Below, one piece after another: positions 51,173-59,421 of a DNA stretch of 64,000 bases. Below the pieces are notes generated by a model. That model was not told where the DNA came from, did not search any database, and was given only the letters and a program-made list of their open reading frames with translations. Source of the stretch: Patulibacter sp. SYSU D01012. Its GTDB lineage: Bacteria > Actinomycetota > Thermoleophilia > Solirubrobacterales > Solirubrobacteraceae. Each line of letters starts with the position of its first letter. Position 1 is the first letter of the stretch. The position numbers were made by a program, and so were the translations under genes. The DNA lies in the NCBI RefSeq assembly GCF_017916475.1, contig NZ_JAFMTB010000003.1:222009-286008 (forward strand). The letters run 5' to 3'.

Positions 51173-52701
51173 GCGGCGCGGCCCCGGCCGGCGCGGTCGA
51201 CCGGGGGCCGGAGAACCGCTGGCGGGTGCTCGCCGTCCTCTCCGCCGCGCTGCTGCTCGTCGTCGTCGACGTGACGGTCCTGCACGTCGCCGCGCCGGCG
51301 ATCGCCGAGGACCTGCGGCCGTCGTCGACCGCGCTGCTGTGGACGATCGACGTCTACCCGCTCGTCGTCGCGCCGCTGCTCGTCGCGGCCGGCACGGTCG
51401 GGGACCGCTGGGGCCGCCGGCGGACGCTGATCGTGGGCCTGGTCTGGTTCACCGTCGCGTCCGCGCTCGCCGCGTTCGCGTGGTCGCCGGGGGTGCTCAT
51501 CGCGGCGCGGGCCCTGCAGGGCGTCGGCGGCGCGCTGATCATGCCGAGCACGATGTCGATCATCCGGGCGGTCTTCCCCGACCGCCAGGAGCGGGTGCGG
51601 GCGATCGGGATCTGGAGCGCCGTGCTGTCCGGCGGGGGCGTCGCCGGGCCGCTGGTCGGCGGCTTCCTCGTCGAGCACCTGTGGTGGGGCGCGGTCTTCC
51701 TCATCAACGTCCCGATCCTGCTGCTGGTCCTGCCCTTCGCCCTGCGCGTCCTGCCGGAGAGTCGGCACAGCGACCCGCCGCCGTGGGACGCGCGGAGCGT
51801 CGTGCTCGTCGGCGCCGGGGTGCTGCTGCTGGCGTTCGGCATCAAGCACGGCGCACGCCACGGGGTGGACGCGCCGACCGTGGCGTCGGCCGTCGTCGCG
51901 GTCGCGGCGCTCGTCGCCTTCGGCCGACGGCAGCTGCGCGCGGCGCGGCCGCTGCTCGACCTGCGGCTGTTCGCCGAGCCCGTCTTCGCCGTCGCCGCGG
52001 CGTCCGTCCTGCTCGTGATGTTCGCGTTCGTCGGGCTGGAGCTCTTCTTCTCGCAGTACCTGCAGCTCGTCCTCGGCCTGGGGCCGCTCGAGGCGAGCGT
52101 GCGCCTGCTGCCGCTGATCGGGGCGTCCGTCGTCGGCTCGCTCGCGGGCGCCCCCGTGCTGCGGCGCCTGGGGGCGCGCGCCGTGATGCCCGCCGGCCTG
52201 GCGATCGCGGCGGTCGCGCTCGTGCCGCTGCTGTGGGTGGGCACCGCCGACCGCTACCTGCTGCTGGCGGTGCCCTTCGTCGTGCTCGGGCTGGCGCTGC
52301 AGGTGGCGCTGCTGGCGGCCAACGACACGATCCTCTCCGCCGTCTCGGCCGACGACGCGGGCCAGGCCGCGGCGATCGAGGAGACGGGCTACGAGCTGGG
52401 CGGCGGCATCGGCGTGGCGGTGCTCGGCGCCATCGGCACCGGGATCTACACGGGGGCGCTCGGCACCGTGCGCGGCGTGTCGGCCGCCGACCTCGACGCC
52501 GCGGGCGGCTCCATCACCGAGGCCGTGTCGGTCGCCGAGCGGCTGCCGGCAGCCGTCGCCGAGCCGCTGCTGGCCGCGGCGCGCGACGCGTTCGTCGTCG
52601 GCTTCCACGGGGTGACGGTCGCCGCGATCGCGCTCGTGGCGCTCGCGGCCGTGCTGGCGGCGGCGGTGCTGCGGCGCGGCGCCCGGCCCGCCGCCGGCTG
52701 A
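51169..52701 (+). CDS. MFS multidrug transporter (DHA2, 14-helix type)
   Basis: 510 residues. The first helix VLAVLSAALLLVVVDVTVLH carries the D(V/I)TVxxVAxP motif of DHA2 pumps. GDRWGRRRTLIVGLVWF is motif A, ARALQGVGGALIMPSTMSII motif B, and SGGGVAGPLVGGFL motif C. The second half has a typical central loop (PESRHSDPPPWDARSV). GTG 51169 overlaps the tetR stop. Export of drugs or dyes driven by protons is the family role. A second DHA2-type gene in the window, at 4775, is controlled by a different TetR, with a different operator. Confidence 0.93.
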   Translation: MSGAAPAGAVDRGPENRWRVLAVLSAALLLVVVDVTVLHVAAPAIAEDLRPSSTALLWTIDVYPLVVAPLLVAAGTVGDRWGRRRTLIVGLVWFTVASALAAFAWSPGVLIAARALQGVGGALIMPSTMSIIRAVFPDRQERVRAIGIWSAVLSGGGVAGPLVGGFLVEHLWWGAVFLINVPILLLVLPFALRVLPESRHSDPPPWDARSVVLVGAGVLLLAFGIKHGARHGVDAPTVASAVVAVAALVAFGRRQLRAARPLLDLRLFAEPVFAVAAASVLLVMFAFVGLELFFSQYLQLVLGLGPLEASVRLLPLIGASVVGSLAGAPVLRRLGARAVMPAGLAIAAVALVPLLWVGTADRYLLLAVPFVVLGLALQVALLAANDTILSAVSADDAGQAAAIEETGYELGGGIGVAVLGAIGTGIYTGALGTVRGVSAADLDAAGGSITEAVSVAERLPAAVAEPLLAAARDAFVVGFHGVTVAAIALVALAAVLAAAVLRRGARPAAG

Positions 52702-52775
52702 GCGGCCCCGCCCCGGGACTGGCCGCATGGCCAGTCCGCCGCGCACGCCGTCCGCGCGCGTGAAAGGGTGCGGCC

Positions 52776-53957
52776 ATGACCGACGACCGGCCGTACGACA
52801 TCGTCCTGCTCGGCTGCACCGGCTTCACCGGCGGCCTGACCGCGGAGTACCTGGCCCAGCACGCCCCCGCCGACCTGCGCTGGGCCCTGGCGGGCCGCAA
52901 CCGACAGAAGCTCGAGGCGCTGCGCGACCGGCTGCGCGACCTGGCCGACCGCCCGGGCGAGATCGAGCTGCTCGAGACCGACCTGACGGACCGTGCGTCG
53001 CTCGACCGGGTGGCCGGGCAGACGAAGGTGCTGATCACGACCGTCGGCCCCTACGCCCTGCACGGCGAGCCCGTCGTCGCCGCCTGCGCCGCCGCCGGGA
53101 CGGACTACGTCGACCTGACCGGCGAGCCCGAGTTCGTCGACCGCATGTGGAACCTGCACCACGAGACGGCGGTCCGCACGGGCGCCCGCCTGGTCCACTG
53201 CGCCGGCTTCGACTCCATCCCGCACGACCTGGGCGCGTACTTCACCGTCCAGCAGCTGCCCGAGGGGGTGCCGATCACCGTGCAGGGCTACGTCCGCGCC
53301 GGCGGCGCGGTCTCGGGCGGCACGTACCACTCCGCCGTCAACGCCTTCGGTCGCGCGCGGCAGACGGTGCAGGAGGCGAAGAAGCGCCGCGCGCGCGAGC
53401 CGCGACCCGAGGGCCGGCGGGTGCACGGCATCAAGCGGCCGGTCCACCGCGACGCCGCGCAGGGCGGCTGGGTGGTGCCGCTGCCGACGATCGACCCGCA
53501 GATCGTGCTGCGCTCCGCCCGCGCGCTCGAGCGCTACGGGCCCGACTTCTCGTACGGCCACTACATGGTCGCCAAGCGCGCCACGACCGTCGGCCTGCTG
53601 GGCGTCGGGCTCGGCGCGATCGGGCTGCTCGCGCAGACGAAGCCCACGCGCGACCTGCTGCTGAAGGTCAAGGACCAGGGCGACGGGCCCACGCCGGCGC
53701 AGCGGGCCAAGCACTGGTTCCGCGTGCGCTTCGTCGGCGAGGGCGGCGGCAAGCGCGTCGTGACGAAGGTCTCGGGCGGGGACCCGGGCTACGACGAGAC
53801 CGCGCGCATGCTCGCCGAGACGGGGCTCTGCCTGGCGCTCGACGACCTGCCGCAGACGGCCGGCCAGGTCACGACCGCCCAGGCGATGGGCGACGCGCTC
53901 CTGGCGCGGTTGCAGCGCTCGGGCCTGACGTTCGAGGTCCTCGAGCCCGCCGCCTGA
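52776..53957 (+). CDS. Saccharopine dehydrogenase-like / trans-acting enoyl reductase family protein
   Basis: 393 residues. The N-terminal Rossmann fold YDIVLLGCTGFTGGLTAEYL, then WALAGRNRQKLEAL, binds NAD(P)H. VGPYALHGEPVVAACAAAGT and DYVDLTGEPEFVDRM follow, and the FDSIPHDLGAY motif is that of the actinobacterial trans-acting enoyl reductase/saccharopine-like group (related to mycobacterial Rv2449c/Rv2953). Such proteins reduce lipid intermediates; lysine metabolism is less likely. A hydrophobic helix sits near residue 275 (TTVGLLGVGLGAIGLLAQ). No Shine-Dalgarno or TANNNT is convincing. It is convergent with the LuxR gene. Confidence 0.88.
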   Translation: MTDDRPYDIVLLGCTGFTGGLTAEYLAQHAPADLRWALAGRNRQKLEALRDRLRDLADRPGEIELLETDLTDRASLDRVAGQTKVLITTVGPYALHGEPVVAACAAAGTDYVDLTGEPEFVDRMWNLHHETAVRTGARLVHCAGFDSIPHDLGAYFTVQQLPEGVPITVQGYVRAGGAVSGGTYHSAVNAFGRARQTVQEAKKRRAREPRPEGRRVHGIKRPVHRDAAQGGWVVPLPTIDPQIVLRSARALERYGPDFSYGHYMVAKRATTVGLLGVGLGAIGLLAQTKPTRDLLLKVKDQGDGPTPAQRAKHWFRVRFVGEGGGKRVVTKVSGGDPGYDETARMLAETGLCLALDDLPQTAGQVTTAQAMGDALLARLQRSGLTFEVLEPAA

Positions 53958-53978
53958 GCGGGCGCGGCGCCGGGCGGC

Positions 53979-54695
53979 TCAGAGCAGGCCGAGCCGCCCG
54001 GCGCGGGCGACGACCCGCAGGCGCGAGGGCGCGTCGAGCTTGCGCATGAGCCGGCCCACGTGGCCCTTCACGGTCGGCTCGGCGATCACGAGCCGGTCGG
54101 CGATCTCGCGGTTGGAGCAGCCGTCCGCGAGCAGCGCCAGCACCTCGCGCTCGCGCCGCGACAGCTCCGGCGCGCCGCCCGGCGCCGCTGCCTGGCGGCT
54201 CCGGCGGAGCGCCAGCTCGGCCTCGAGCGCCGCGATCCGCCGCGCGTTCAGGCGGGCGCCCACGTCCGCGGCCAGGCCGGCGAGCGCGTCGAGCAGCCGG
54301 TCGGCGGGCGCGCCCGGCCGGCGCGACCCGACGTAGAGCAGGCCGACGACCCCGGTCGGGTCGACGATGGGCGCGCAGCCGACGCCGCGCAGGCCCTCCG
54401 CGCCGATCGGGGCCGCGAAGTCGCGCGTGATCGTCCGCGCGCGGGCGTAGTCCTCGACGGCGTGCGGGCGGGCCTCGGCGAGCGCCCGGCCGCCGAGGCC
54501 GCGCCCGGCGACGGGCGCCAGCGCGGCGAAGCGCTCCGGCGTGACCCGCGCGACGTGCAGCAGCGGCACCGCGCCGTCCGTCGTGGTCAGGCCCCCGAAC
54601 GCCGTCTCGGCGCCCAGGCGCGTCGTCGCGGTGCGGACGGCCTCGGCCACCGCGGCGGCGGGGGCGAGGGGATCGGGGACGGCGGGGGCGGACAT
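53979..54695 (-). CDS. GAF-LuxR transcriptional regulator
   Basis: 238 residues. Residues about 15-150 form a GAF domain (AETAFGGLTTTDGAVPLLH, RGVGCAPIVDPTGVVGLLYV). Residues about 175-238 are a LuxR helix-turn-helix (LSRREREVLALLADGCSNRE then IADRLVIAEPTVKGHVGRLM). A helix between them (ARRIAALEAELALRRSR) may be a coiled coil. Small-molecule sensing by the GAF domain is likely, but the ligand is unknown. The ATG at 54695 is chosen by family start; promoter not seen. It is convergent with the saccharopine-like gene, 21 bp apart. Confidence 0.88.
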   Translation of the reverse strand: MSAPAVPDPLAPAAAVAEAVRTATTRLGAETAFGGLTTTDGAVPLLHVARVTPERFAALAPVAGRGLGGRALAEARPHAVEDYARARTITRDFAAPIGAEGLRGVGCAPIVDPTGVVGLLYVGSRRPGAPADRLLDALAGLAADVGARLNARRIAALEAELALRRSRQAAAPGGAPELSRREREVLALLADGCSNREIADRLVIAEPTVKGHVGRLMRKLDAPSRLRVVARAGRLGLL

Positions 54696-54979
54696 CGGCG
54701 GACGCCCGGGGCGCCGCCGGGCGTGCCCGCAGCCTACGCGCGCGGCGCCGCGGCCGGGATCAGTCGTCGGCGCCGTGGCCGCCGTGGCGCCGGCCGTGGT
54801 CGTCGCCGGCCTCGTGGTGGTGCCGGCGGCGGCGACGACGACGAACGGGGCGCGGGGACACTGGGTGCTCCGTCCTCGGGTGCGCCCCGCGTGCAGCCTG
54901 CGTCTCTCCCGGGCCCCGCAACCCCGGGGACATGAGTCGCACCAATCGCATAAGACGCTCCACCTTGTACATTTCGGTC

Positions 54980-55252
54980 ATGCCTATGGCGCCGTACACC
55001 GTGTCCGATGCTCGTCGGCGGTTGGCGTCGATCATCGATGAGGCGCGAGAGGGCCACGAGCCGATCTATCTCGAGCGACGAGGCCGCCGTATCGCGGCGG
55101 TGATCGACGCCGACGACCTCGACCGGCTGCTCGAGCTTGCCGAGGACATGGCCGATATCCGTGCCGCCGAGGCCGCGCGGGTGGAGATGCGAGAGACGGC
55201 TGCCGCCCCGATTCCGTGGGACGAGGTCAAGGCCGACCTTGGCCTGACGTGA
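54980..55252 (+). CDS. Phd/YefM-type antitoxin
   Basis: 90 residues. The N-terminal PYTVSDARRRLASIIDEARE then GHEPIYLERRGRRIAAVIDA is the Phd/YefM DNA-binding fold. The C-terminus (VEMRETAAAPIPWDEVKADL) would wrap the toxin. ATG 54980 is 6 nt after TACATT. Codons ending in T or A (CCT, GAT, GCT, CGT, CGA) are much commoner than in neighbours, which suggests acquisition from another genome. The stop overlaps the toxin start (GTGA). It should autorepress the operon, possibly at the TTGTACATT region. Confidence 0.92.
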   Translation: MPMAPYTVSDARRRLASIIDEAREGHEPIYLERRGRRIAAVIDADDLDRLLELAEDMADIRAAEAARVEMRETAAAPIPWDEVKADLGLT

Positions 55253-55509
55253 GCTACGAGGTCCAGCTGGCGCCAGCAGCGGCCCGCCAGCTGCGGAAGC
55301 TCGATCCGCAGGTCCGGCGGAGAATCCAAGCCGCGCTCGAACTCCTGGCCCAGGATCCACGTCCGCCCGCCGCAACACGACTGGTCGGCGGGGCCGGCGA
55401 ATGGCGGGTCCGAACCGGCGACTACCGCATCGTCTACGAGATCCACGACGGCACCCTTCTGGTGCTCGTGCTGCGCATCGGTCACCGCCGCGACGTCTAC
55501 GACCGGTGA
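55249..55509 (+). CDS. RelE/ParE-family toxin
   Basis: 86 residues. VSYEVQLAPAAARQLRKLDP, then RLVGGAGEWRVRTGDYRIVY and VLVLRIGHRRDVYDR are complete RelE/ParE signatures. GTG 55249 overlaps the antitoxin stop. RelE-type members cut mRNA in the ribosome, ParE-type members block gyrase; the short sequence fits RelE-like with basic residues in the last strand. Third-position GC is low as in the antitoxin. Its stop overlaps the start of the truncated regulator downstream. Confidence 0.92.
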   Translation: MSYEVQLAPAAARQLRKLDPQVRRRIQAALELLAQDPRPPAATRLVGGAGEWRVRTGDYRIVYEIHDGTLLVLVLRIGHRRDVYDR

Positions 55510-56000
55510 CGCGCCCCGGGGGCGCGTGCGGCTCCCCGCCGAAGGACGCGTCGTCCGACGAGGTCGTGGAGGGCGTCCGCGCCGCGGCCCGTGGCGAGTC
55601 GCCGCTCGATCCCGGGGACGCCGGGACCGTGCTCCGCGCGCGGACCGAGCCCGATCCGCTCGCCAGCCTGTCGCCCCGCGAGCGCGACGTCCTCGCCCTC
55701 CGGGTGCAGGGGCTGCCGAACAGGCTCATCGCGCGCCGCCTGGGGATCACCGAGAAGACGGTCGAGTCGCACCCGACACGCGTGTTCCGCGCGGTCGGCG
55801 TGACCGACCGGATGCAGGCCGCGCTGTGGGCCGAGCGGCACGGGCCGCGGGACGCGCCCCGCCGACCGCGTCCTTCTGCCGCAGGGCCGCCACGGGATCG
55901 CGACTTTCGTAGCGTTGCTGCGTGGCGGGCCCGCGGCGTAGCGTGCTCGCACCCGCCGGCAGGACGCCCGCGGGAGGAGAGGGAGAGGACCACGACGTGA
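55506..56000 (+). pseudogene. Response regulator remnant: LuxR domain without receiver
   Basis: From GTG 55506 (overlapping the toxin stop) the frame reads KDASSDEVVEGVRAAARGES, the last helix of a receiver domain, then a full LuxR helix-turn-helix: LSPRERDVLALRVQGLPNRL followed by IARRLGITEKTVESHPTRVF and RAVGVTDRMQAALWAERHG. The phosphorylation domain is absent. After about 55860 the codon pattern breaks down although the frame stays open to 56000, so the original stop is probably lost. It seems that the toxin-antitoxin pair replaced the 5' part of a NarL-type gene. It may still be translated by coupling and bind DNA. Confidence 0.7.
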
Positions 56001-57682
56001 GCCCGGAGCAGACCATCCCCGACCGCAGCGCCCCGCCGCGGCTGCGCGACTACGCCGAGGAGCGCCGCACGTTCTCCGTGACGGTGCCCGACGTCTACAA
56101 CCCGGTGATCGACATCGTCGAGGGCTGGGCCGCGGACGCGCCCGACGACCTGGCGCTCGTCTCCGTCGGCCCGACGGGCGAGACCGTCGCCGAGCAGACC
56201 GTGGCCGACCTGGCGCGCGAGGCGCGCCGCTTCGCCCGCGCCCTGCTCGACCTGGGCGTGCGGGCCGGCGACCCGGTCTTCGTCATGCTGCCGCGCGTCC
56301 CCGCCTGGTACACCGCCGTCCTCGGCGCCATCCGCATCGGCGCGGTGCCGATGCCCGGCCCCAACCTGCTGACGCCGAAGGACATCGCCTACCGCGTCAC
56401 CCAGGCCGACGCCGTCGTCGCGATCACGGACGCCGCGGGCGCCGAGAAGATCGACGCCATCGAGGGGGAGCTGCCGAGCCTGCGCCACCGCATCGCGTGG
56501 ACGCCCGCCGGCGGCCCCGCGGGCTGGCACGACCTGGACGCGCTGCTGAACGCCGTCGGGGAGGACGCCGACGACCTGCCGGCCGAGCCGACGCGGCGCG
56601 AGGACCCGCTGTTCCTCTACTTCACGTCGGGCACGGTCTCGCACCCGAAGATGGTGCTCCACACCCAGGAGTACGGCCTGGGGCACGTGGCGACCGCGCG
56701 CTTCTGGCACGACCTGCGGCCCGGCGACCGGCACTGGACCGTGACGGACACGGGCTGGGCGAAGGCCGCCTGGGGCGGGCTGTTCGGCCAGTGGCACGAG
56801 CGGGCGACCGTCGTCCAGGTGCAGCTGGGCAAGCCCGACGCCGACACGATCCTGGGCATCCTGGAGCGGCACCGGATCACGTCGTTCTGCGCGCCGCCGA
56901 CGCTGTACCGCCTGCTCGTCCAGGCCGACCTGACGGCCCACGACCTGTCCGCGCTGCGCCACTGCACGAGCGCGGGCGAGCCGCTGAACCCCGAGGTCAT
57001 CAAGGTCTGGAAGGCCGGCACGGGTGGGCTGACGGTCCACGACGCCTACGGCCAGACCGAGACGACGGTCCTCGTCGCGAACTACCCCGGCGTGGAGGTG
57101 CGACCCGGGTCGATGGGCCTGCCGGTCCCGGGCTGGGAGGTCGACGTGCTCGACGAGGAGGGCCGCCGCGCCCCGGACGGCGAGGTCGGCGCGATCGCCG
57201 TCCGCGTGGACGAGGAGCACCGGCCCGTCGGCCTGTTCGCCGGGTACCACCGCAACCCCGACGCGACGGCCGACCGCTTCCGCGACGGCTGGTACCTGAC
57301 GGGCGACAAGGCGGCGCGCGACCCCGACGGCTACCTGTGGTTCGAGGGGCGCGACGACGACGTCATCACCTCGTCCGCCTACCGGATCGGGCCCTTCGAG
57401 GTGGAGTCCGCCCTCGTCGAGCACCCCGCCGTGGTCGAGGCCGCGGTGGTCGGCAAGGACGATCCCGAGCGCACGCAGGTCGTCACCGCCTTCGTCATCC
57501 TCGCCGAGGGCGCGCCGCCGGCGGACGAGGCGCTCGTGCGCGAGCTGCAGGACCACGTCAAGCGGCTGACCGCGCCGTACAAGTACCCGCGCCTGATCCG
57601 CTTCGTGGACGAGCTGCCGAAGACGGTGTCGGGCAAGATCCGCCGCACCGAGCTGCGCGACCTGCTGCGCGGCGAGGCCTAG
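55997..57682 (+). CDS. Acyl-CoA ligase (AMP-binding, medium-chain type)
   Basis: 561 residues. The AMP-binding P-loop is YFTSGTVSHPKMVLHT. DTGWAKAAWGGLFGQW and STGEPLNPE-like TSAGEPLNPEVIKVW are family features of medium-chain acyl-CoA synthetases (ACSM-like). YGQTETTVLV is the adenylate motif, TGDKAARDPDGYLWFEGRDD the hinge, and KTVSGKIRRTELR carries the C-terminal catalytic lysine. It activates a fatty or aromatic acid with ATP and CoA. GTG 55997 has a strong purine-rich Shine-Dalgarno (GGAGGAGAGG); a longer start at GTG 55922 follows TAGCGT by 6 nt and is an alternative leaderless start. It overlaps the regulator remnant by 4 bp. Confidence 0.92.
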   Translation: MSPEQTIPDRSAPPRLRDYAEERRTFSVTVPDVYNPVIDIVEGWAADAPDDLALVSVGPTGETVAEQTVADLAREARRFARALLDLGVRAGDPVFVMLPRVPAWYTAVLGAIRIGAVPMPGPNLLTPKDIAYRVTQADAVVAITDAAGAEKIDAIEGELPSLRHRIAWTPAGGPAGWHDLDALLNAVGEDADDLPAEPTRREDPLFLYFTSGTVSHPKMVLHTQEYGLGHVATARFWHDLRPGDRHWTVTDTGWAKAAWGGLFGQWHERATVVQVQLGKPDADTILGILERHRITSFCAPPTLYRLLVQADLTAHDLSALRHCTSAGEPLNPEVIKVWKAGTGGLTVHDAYGQTETTVLVANYPGVEVRPGSMGLPVPGWEVDVLDEEGRRAPDGEVGAIAVRVDEEHRPVGLFAGYHRNPDATADRFRDGWYLTGDKAARDPDGYLWFEGRDDDVITSSAYRIGPFEVESALVEHPAVVEAAVVGKDDPERTQVVTAFVILAEGAPPADEALVRELQDHVKRLTAPYKYPRLIRFVDELPKTVSGKIRRTELRDLLRGEA

Positions 57683-57683
57683 G

Positions 57684-57733
57684 GGCGCCCGCGCCGCGCA
57701 GGCGGGACGCCTCGTCCCACCTGCGCGGGCGCC
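57684..57733 (+). terminator. Compound terminator after the acyl-CoA ligase
   Basis: The outer arms GGCGCCCGCGC (57684-57694) and GCGCGGGCGCC (57723-57733) enclose an inner hairpin GCGCAGG-c-GGGAC/GTCCC-a-CCTGCGC (57696-57726). The two compete. It starts 2 bp after the stop codon. Confidence 0.75.
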
Positions 57734-57805
57734 GGGGCCGGCCGGCGATCGGGCGCATGCGCCGCGGACGCCGGGGTAGGAACGTCAGCACCGGGCGGTG
57801 ACGCC

Positions 57806-57842
57806 GTTCACCGGCGCCGGAACAGGTGAACACCCCTACCCT
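57806..57842 (+). promoter_or_regulatory. Operator and promoter of the RTX-like gene
   Basis: GTTCACC (57806-57812) and GGTGAAC (57825-57831) are perfect inverted arms with 12 bp between, covering the -35 region. TACCCT (57837-57842) is the -10, 7 nt before the ATG at 57850. A second pair CACC-GGGC-GGTG lies just upstream. The unknown regulator would act as a repressor here. Confidence 0.65.
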
Positions 57843-57849
57843 AGGTGAC

Positions 57850-59226
57850 ATGCGTACCCCAGAAACGACGACGACGGGCCACGGCCGGCCGCGTGCGTCG
57901 CAGCTCCCCTCCGTCCGTCGCGGCGTCGTGGCCGCCGCGGCGGGGCTCGTCCTCGCGCTGGGGGCCTCGGGCGCCGCGCAGGCGGCCACCCTCGTGGGCT
58001 CCCCCGGCCCCGACCGCCTGGTCGGCAAGAGCCCGGGCGGCGACGTCCTCTACGGCGGCGGCGGCGCGGACACGCTGATCGGCGGCCCCGGCAACGACTT
58101 CATCTACGGCGTGCGGTCGGGCAACACCATCAACACCGGCGCGGGCGACAACTACGTCGAGGGCGGCGCGGGCGACGACAAGGTGACCGCCGGCAACGGC
58201 AACAACACGATCTACACCGGGTCCGGCCACGACACGATCGTCGCCGGCGACGGCAACAACTACGTCGACCCGGGCGGCGCGCCCGACACCGTCACGCTCG
58301 GCAACGGCAACAACGTGCTGCACACGGGCAGCGGCGGCGGCACGTACACCGTCGGCAACGGCAACAACATCATCTTCTACCTGTCCGGCCCGGCGCGCAT
58401 CAAGGCCGGCGTCGGGGTCAACCAGATCTTCGTCAACACGGCCAGCGCCGTGCAGAGCGTCGACTGCGGCGGCAACCCGGCGACCGTCCTCTACATCAAC
58501 CCGCGTGCCGCGACCGGCGGCTCGTCGAACGCCAAGGCGATCGCCGAGGGCCGGATCCGCAACTGCCCGAACATCATCGAGAAGGTCGGCGAGCGCCGGG
58601 TGAAGTCGCGCAGCGCGGGGCAGTGGGCGAAGTTCCACCTGGTCGGCGACGAGGGCAACGACCACCTGTTCGGCGGCCACGGCGGCGGGCTGATCGAGGG
58701 CAAGGGCGGCGACAACATCCTGTGGGCCGACCGCATCAAGGCGACGGGCGGCGCGAAGGCCCGGTCGAAGACCACGACGATCACGGCCTTCAACGGCGAC
58801 AACGAGATCTACGGCGGTCGCGGGACGAACGTCATCACCGTCGGCTCCGGCAAGAACTTCATCCGCGCCGGGCAGCTGCACAACCGCATCACGACGAACG
58901 GCGGCGACAACGTCGTGCGCCTGCAGGGCAAGGGGCGCAACACGGTCACCTTCAACGGCGGCCGCAACTACGTCGAGTCGTTCGCGAACGGCAAGCACGT
59001 GCCGGTGATCCGCTGCCGCAAGGGCGCCAAGGGCATCGTCGTCTACGGCCGCGTCAAGCCGAAGACGAACTGCGGCACCCGCTCGAGCGCCTACTCGAAG
59101 AAGGGCAAGAAGCTGCAGGTCAACGGCGTGCTGCACATCCGCGACTCCGACTCCGCGGTCCCGGGCCGGCCGAAGCCCGGCGAGAACGGCGTCGGCGTGC
59201 CGCGCCCGATCCTGGCGACGCGCTGA
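57850..59226 (+). CDS. Secreted RTX-like (calcium-binding repeat) protein
   Basis: 458 residues. The signal peptide is RRGVVAAAAGLVLALGASGA then AQA. After it, glycine/asparagine/aspartate repeats of the hemolysin type follow: LYGGGGADTLIGGPGNDFIY, then modified GxGNNxxxxGxG versions (GNGNNTIYTGSGHDTIVAG, GDGNNYVDPGG). They continue in the second half (GDEGNDHLFGGHGGG, FNGDNEIYGGRGT). Canonical GGxGxDxUx repeats bind Ca2+ in a parallel beta-roll; here many are changed to GNGNN, so metal binding may be reduced. There is no catalytic domain. Two or three cysteine pairs are present. ATG 57850 is 7 nt after TACCCT. A structural or adhesive role is possible. Confidence 0.88.
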   Translation: MRTPETTTTGHGRPRASQLPSVRRGVVAAAAGLVLALGASGAAQAATLVGSPGPDRLVGKSPGGDVLYGGGGADTLIGGPGNDFIYGVRSGNTINTGAGDNYVEGGAGDDKVTAGNGNNTIYTGSGHDTIVAGDGNNYVDPGGAPDTVTLGNGNNVLHTGSGGGTYTVGNGNNIIFYLSGPARIKAGVGVNQIFVNTASAVQSVDCGGNPATVLYINPRAATGGSSNAKAIAEGRIRNCPNIIEKVGERRVKSRSAGQWAKFHLVGDEGNDHLFGGHGGGLIEGKGGDNILWADRIKATGGAKARSKTTTITAFNGDNEIYGGRGTNVITVGSGKNFIRAGQLHNRITTNGGDNVVRLQGKGRNTVTFNGGRNYVESFANGKHVPVIRCRKGAKGIVVYGRVKPKTNCGTRSSAYSKKGKKLQVNGVLHIRDSDSAVPGRPKPGENGVGVPRPILATR

Positions 59227-59232
59227 CGGCGC

Positions 59233-59255
59233 GCCGTCCGGCCCGGCCGGACGGC
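59233..59255 (+). terminator. Terminator after the RTX-like gene
   Basis: GCCGTCCGGCC (59233-59243) and GGCCGGACGGC (59245-59255) form a perfect 23-bp palindrome, 6 bp after the stop codon; the inner pairs would open to form a loop. Confidence 0.65.
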
Positions 59256-59421
59256 CGCCACCGCGCGGCGGCGCCCGCCGCCGCGCACCCCACGACGGGC
59301 GGCCACGGCCGCCCGTCGGCGTTCCGGCGCGGCGGGCGCCGGCGGCCCCCCGGACGCCCCAGGCGACGGGCGGCGCGCAGCAGGGGTGGCGCGCGGACGC
59401 CCGGACGGAGAAGATGCCGCC

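Noticed and set aside
54760-55035. Minus-strand frame with a histidine-rich end (HHHEAGDDHGRRHGGHG)
   Set aside because: It overlaps the antitoxin start and promoter, has no start signal, and its His codons are the complement of GC-rich GTGGTG repeats. It could be a remnant of a metal-binding tail but cannot be supported.
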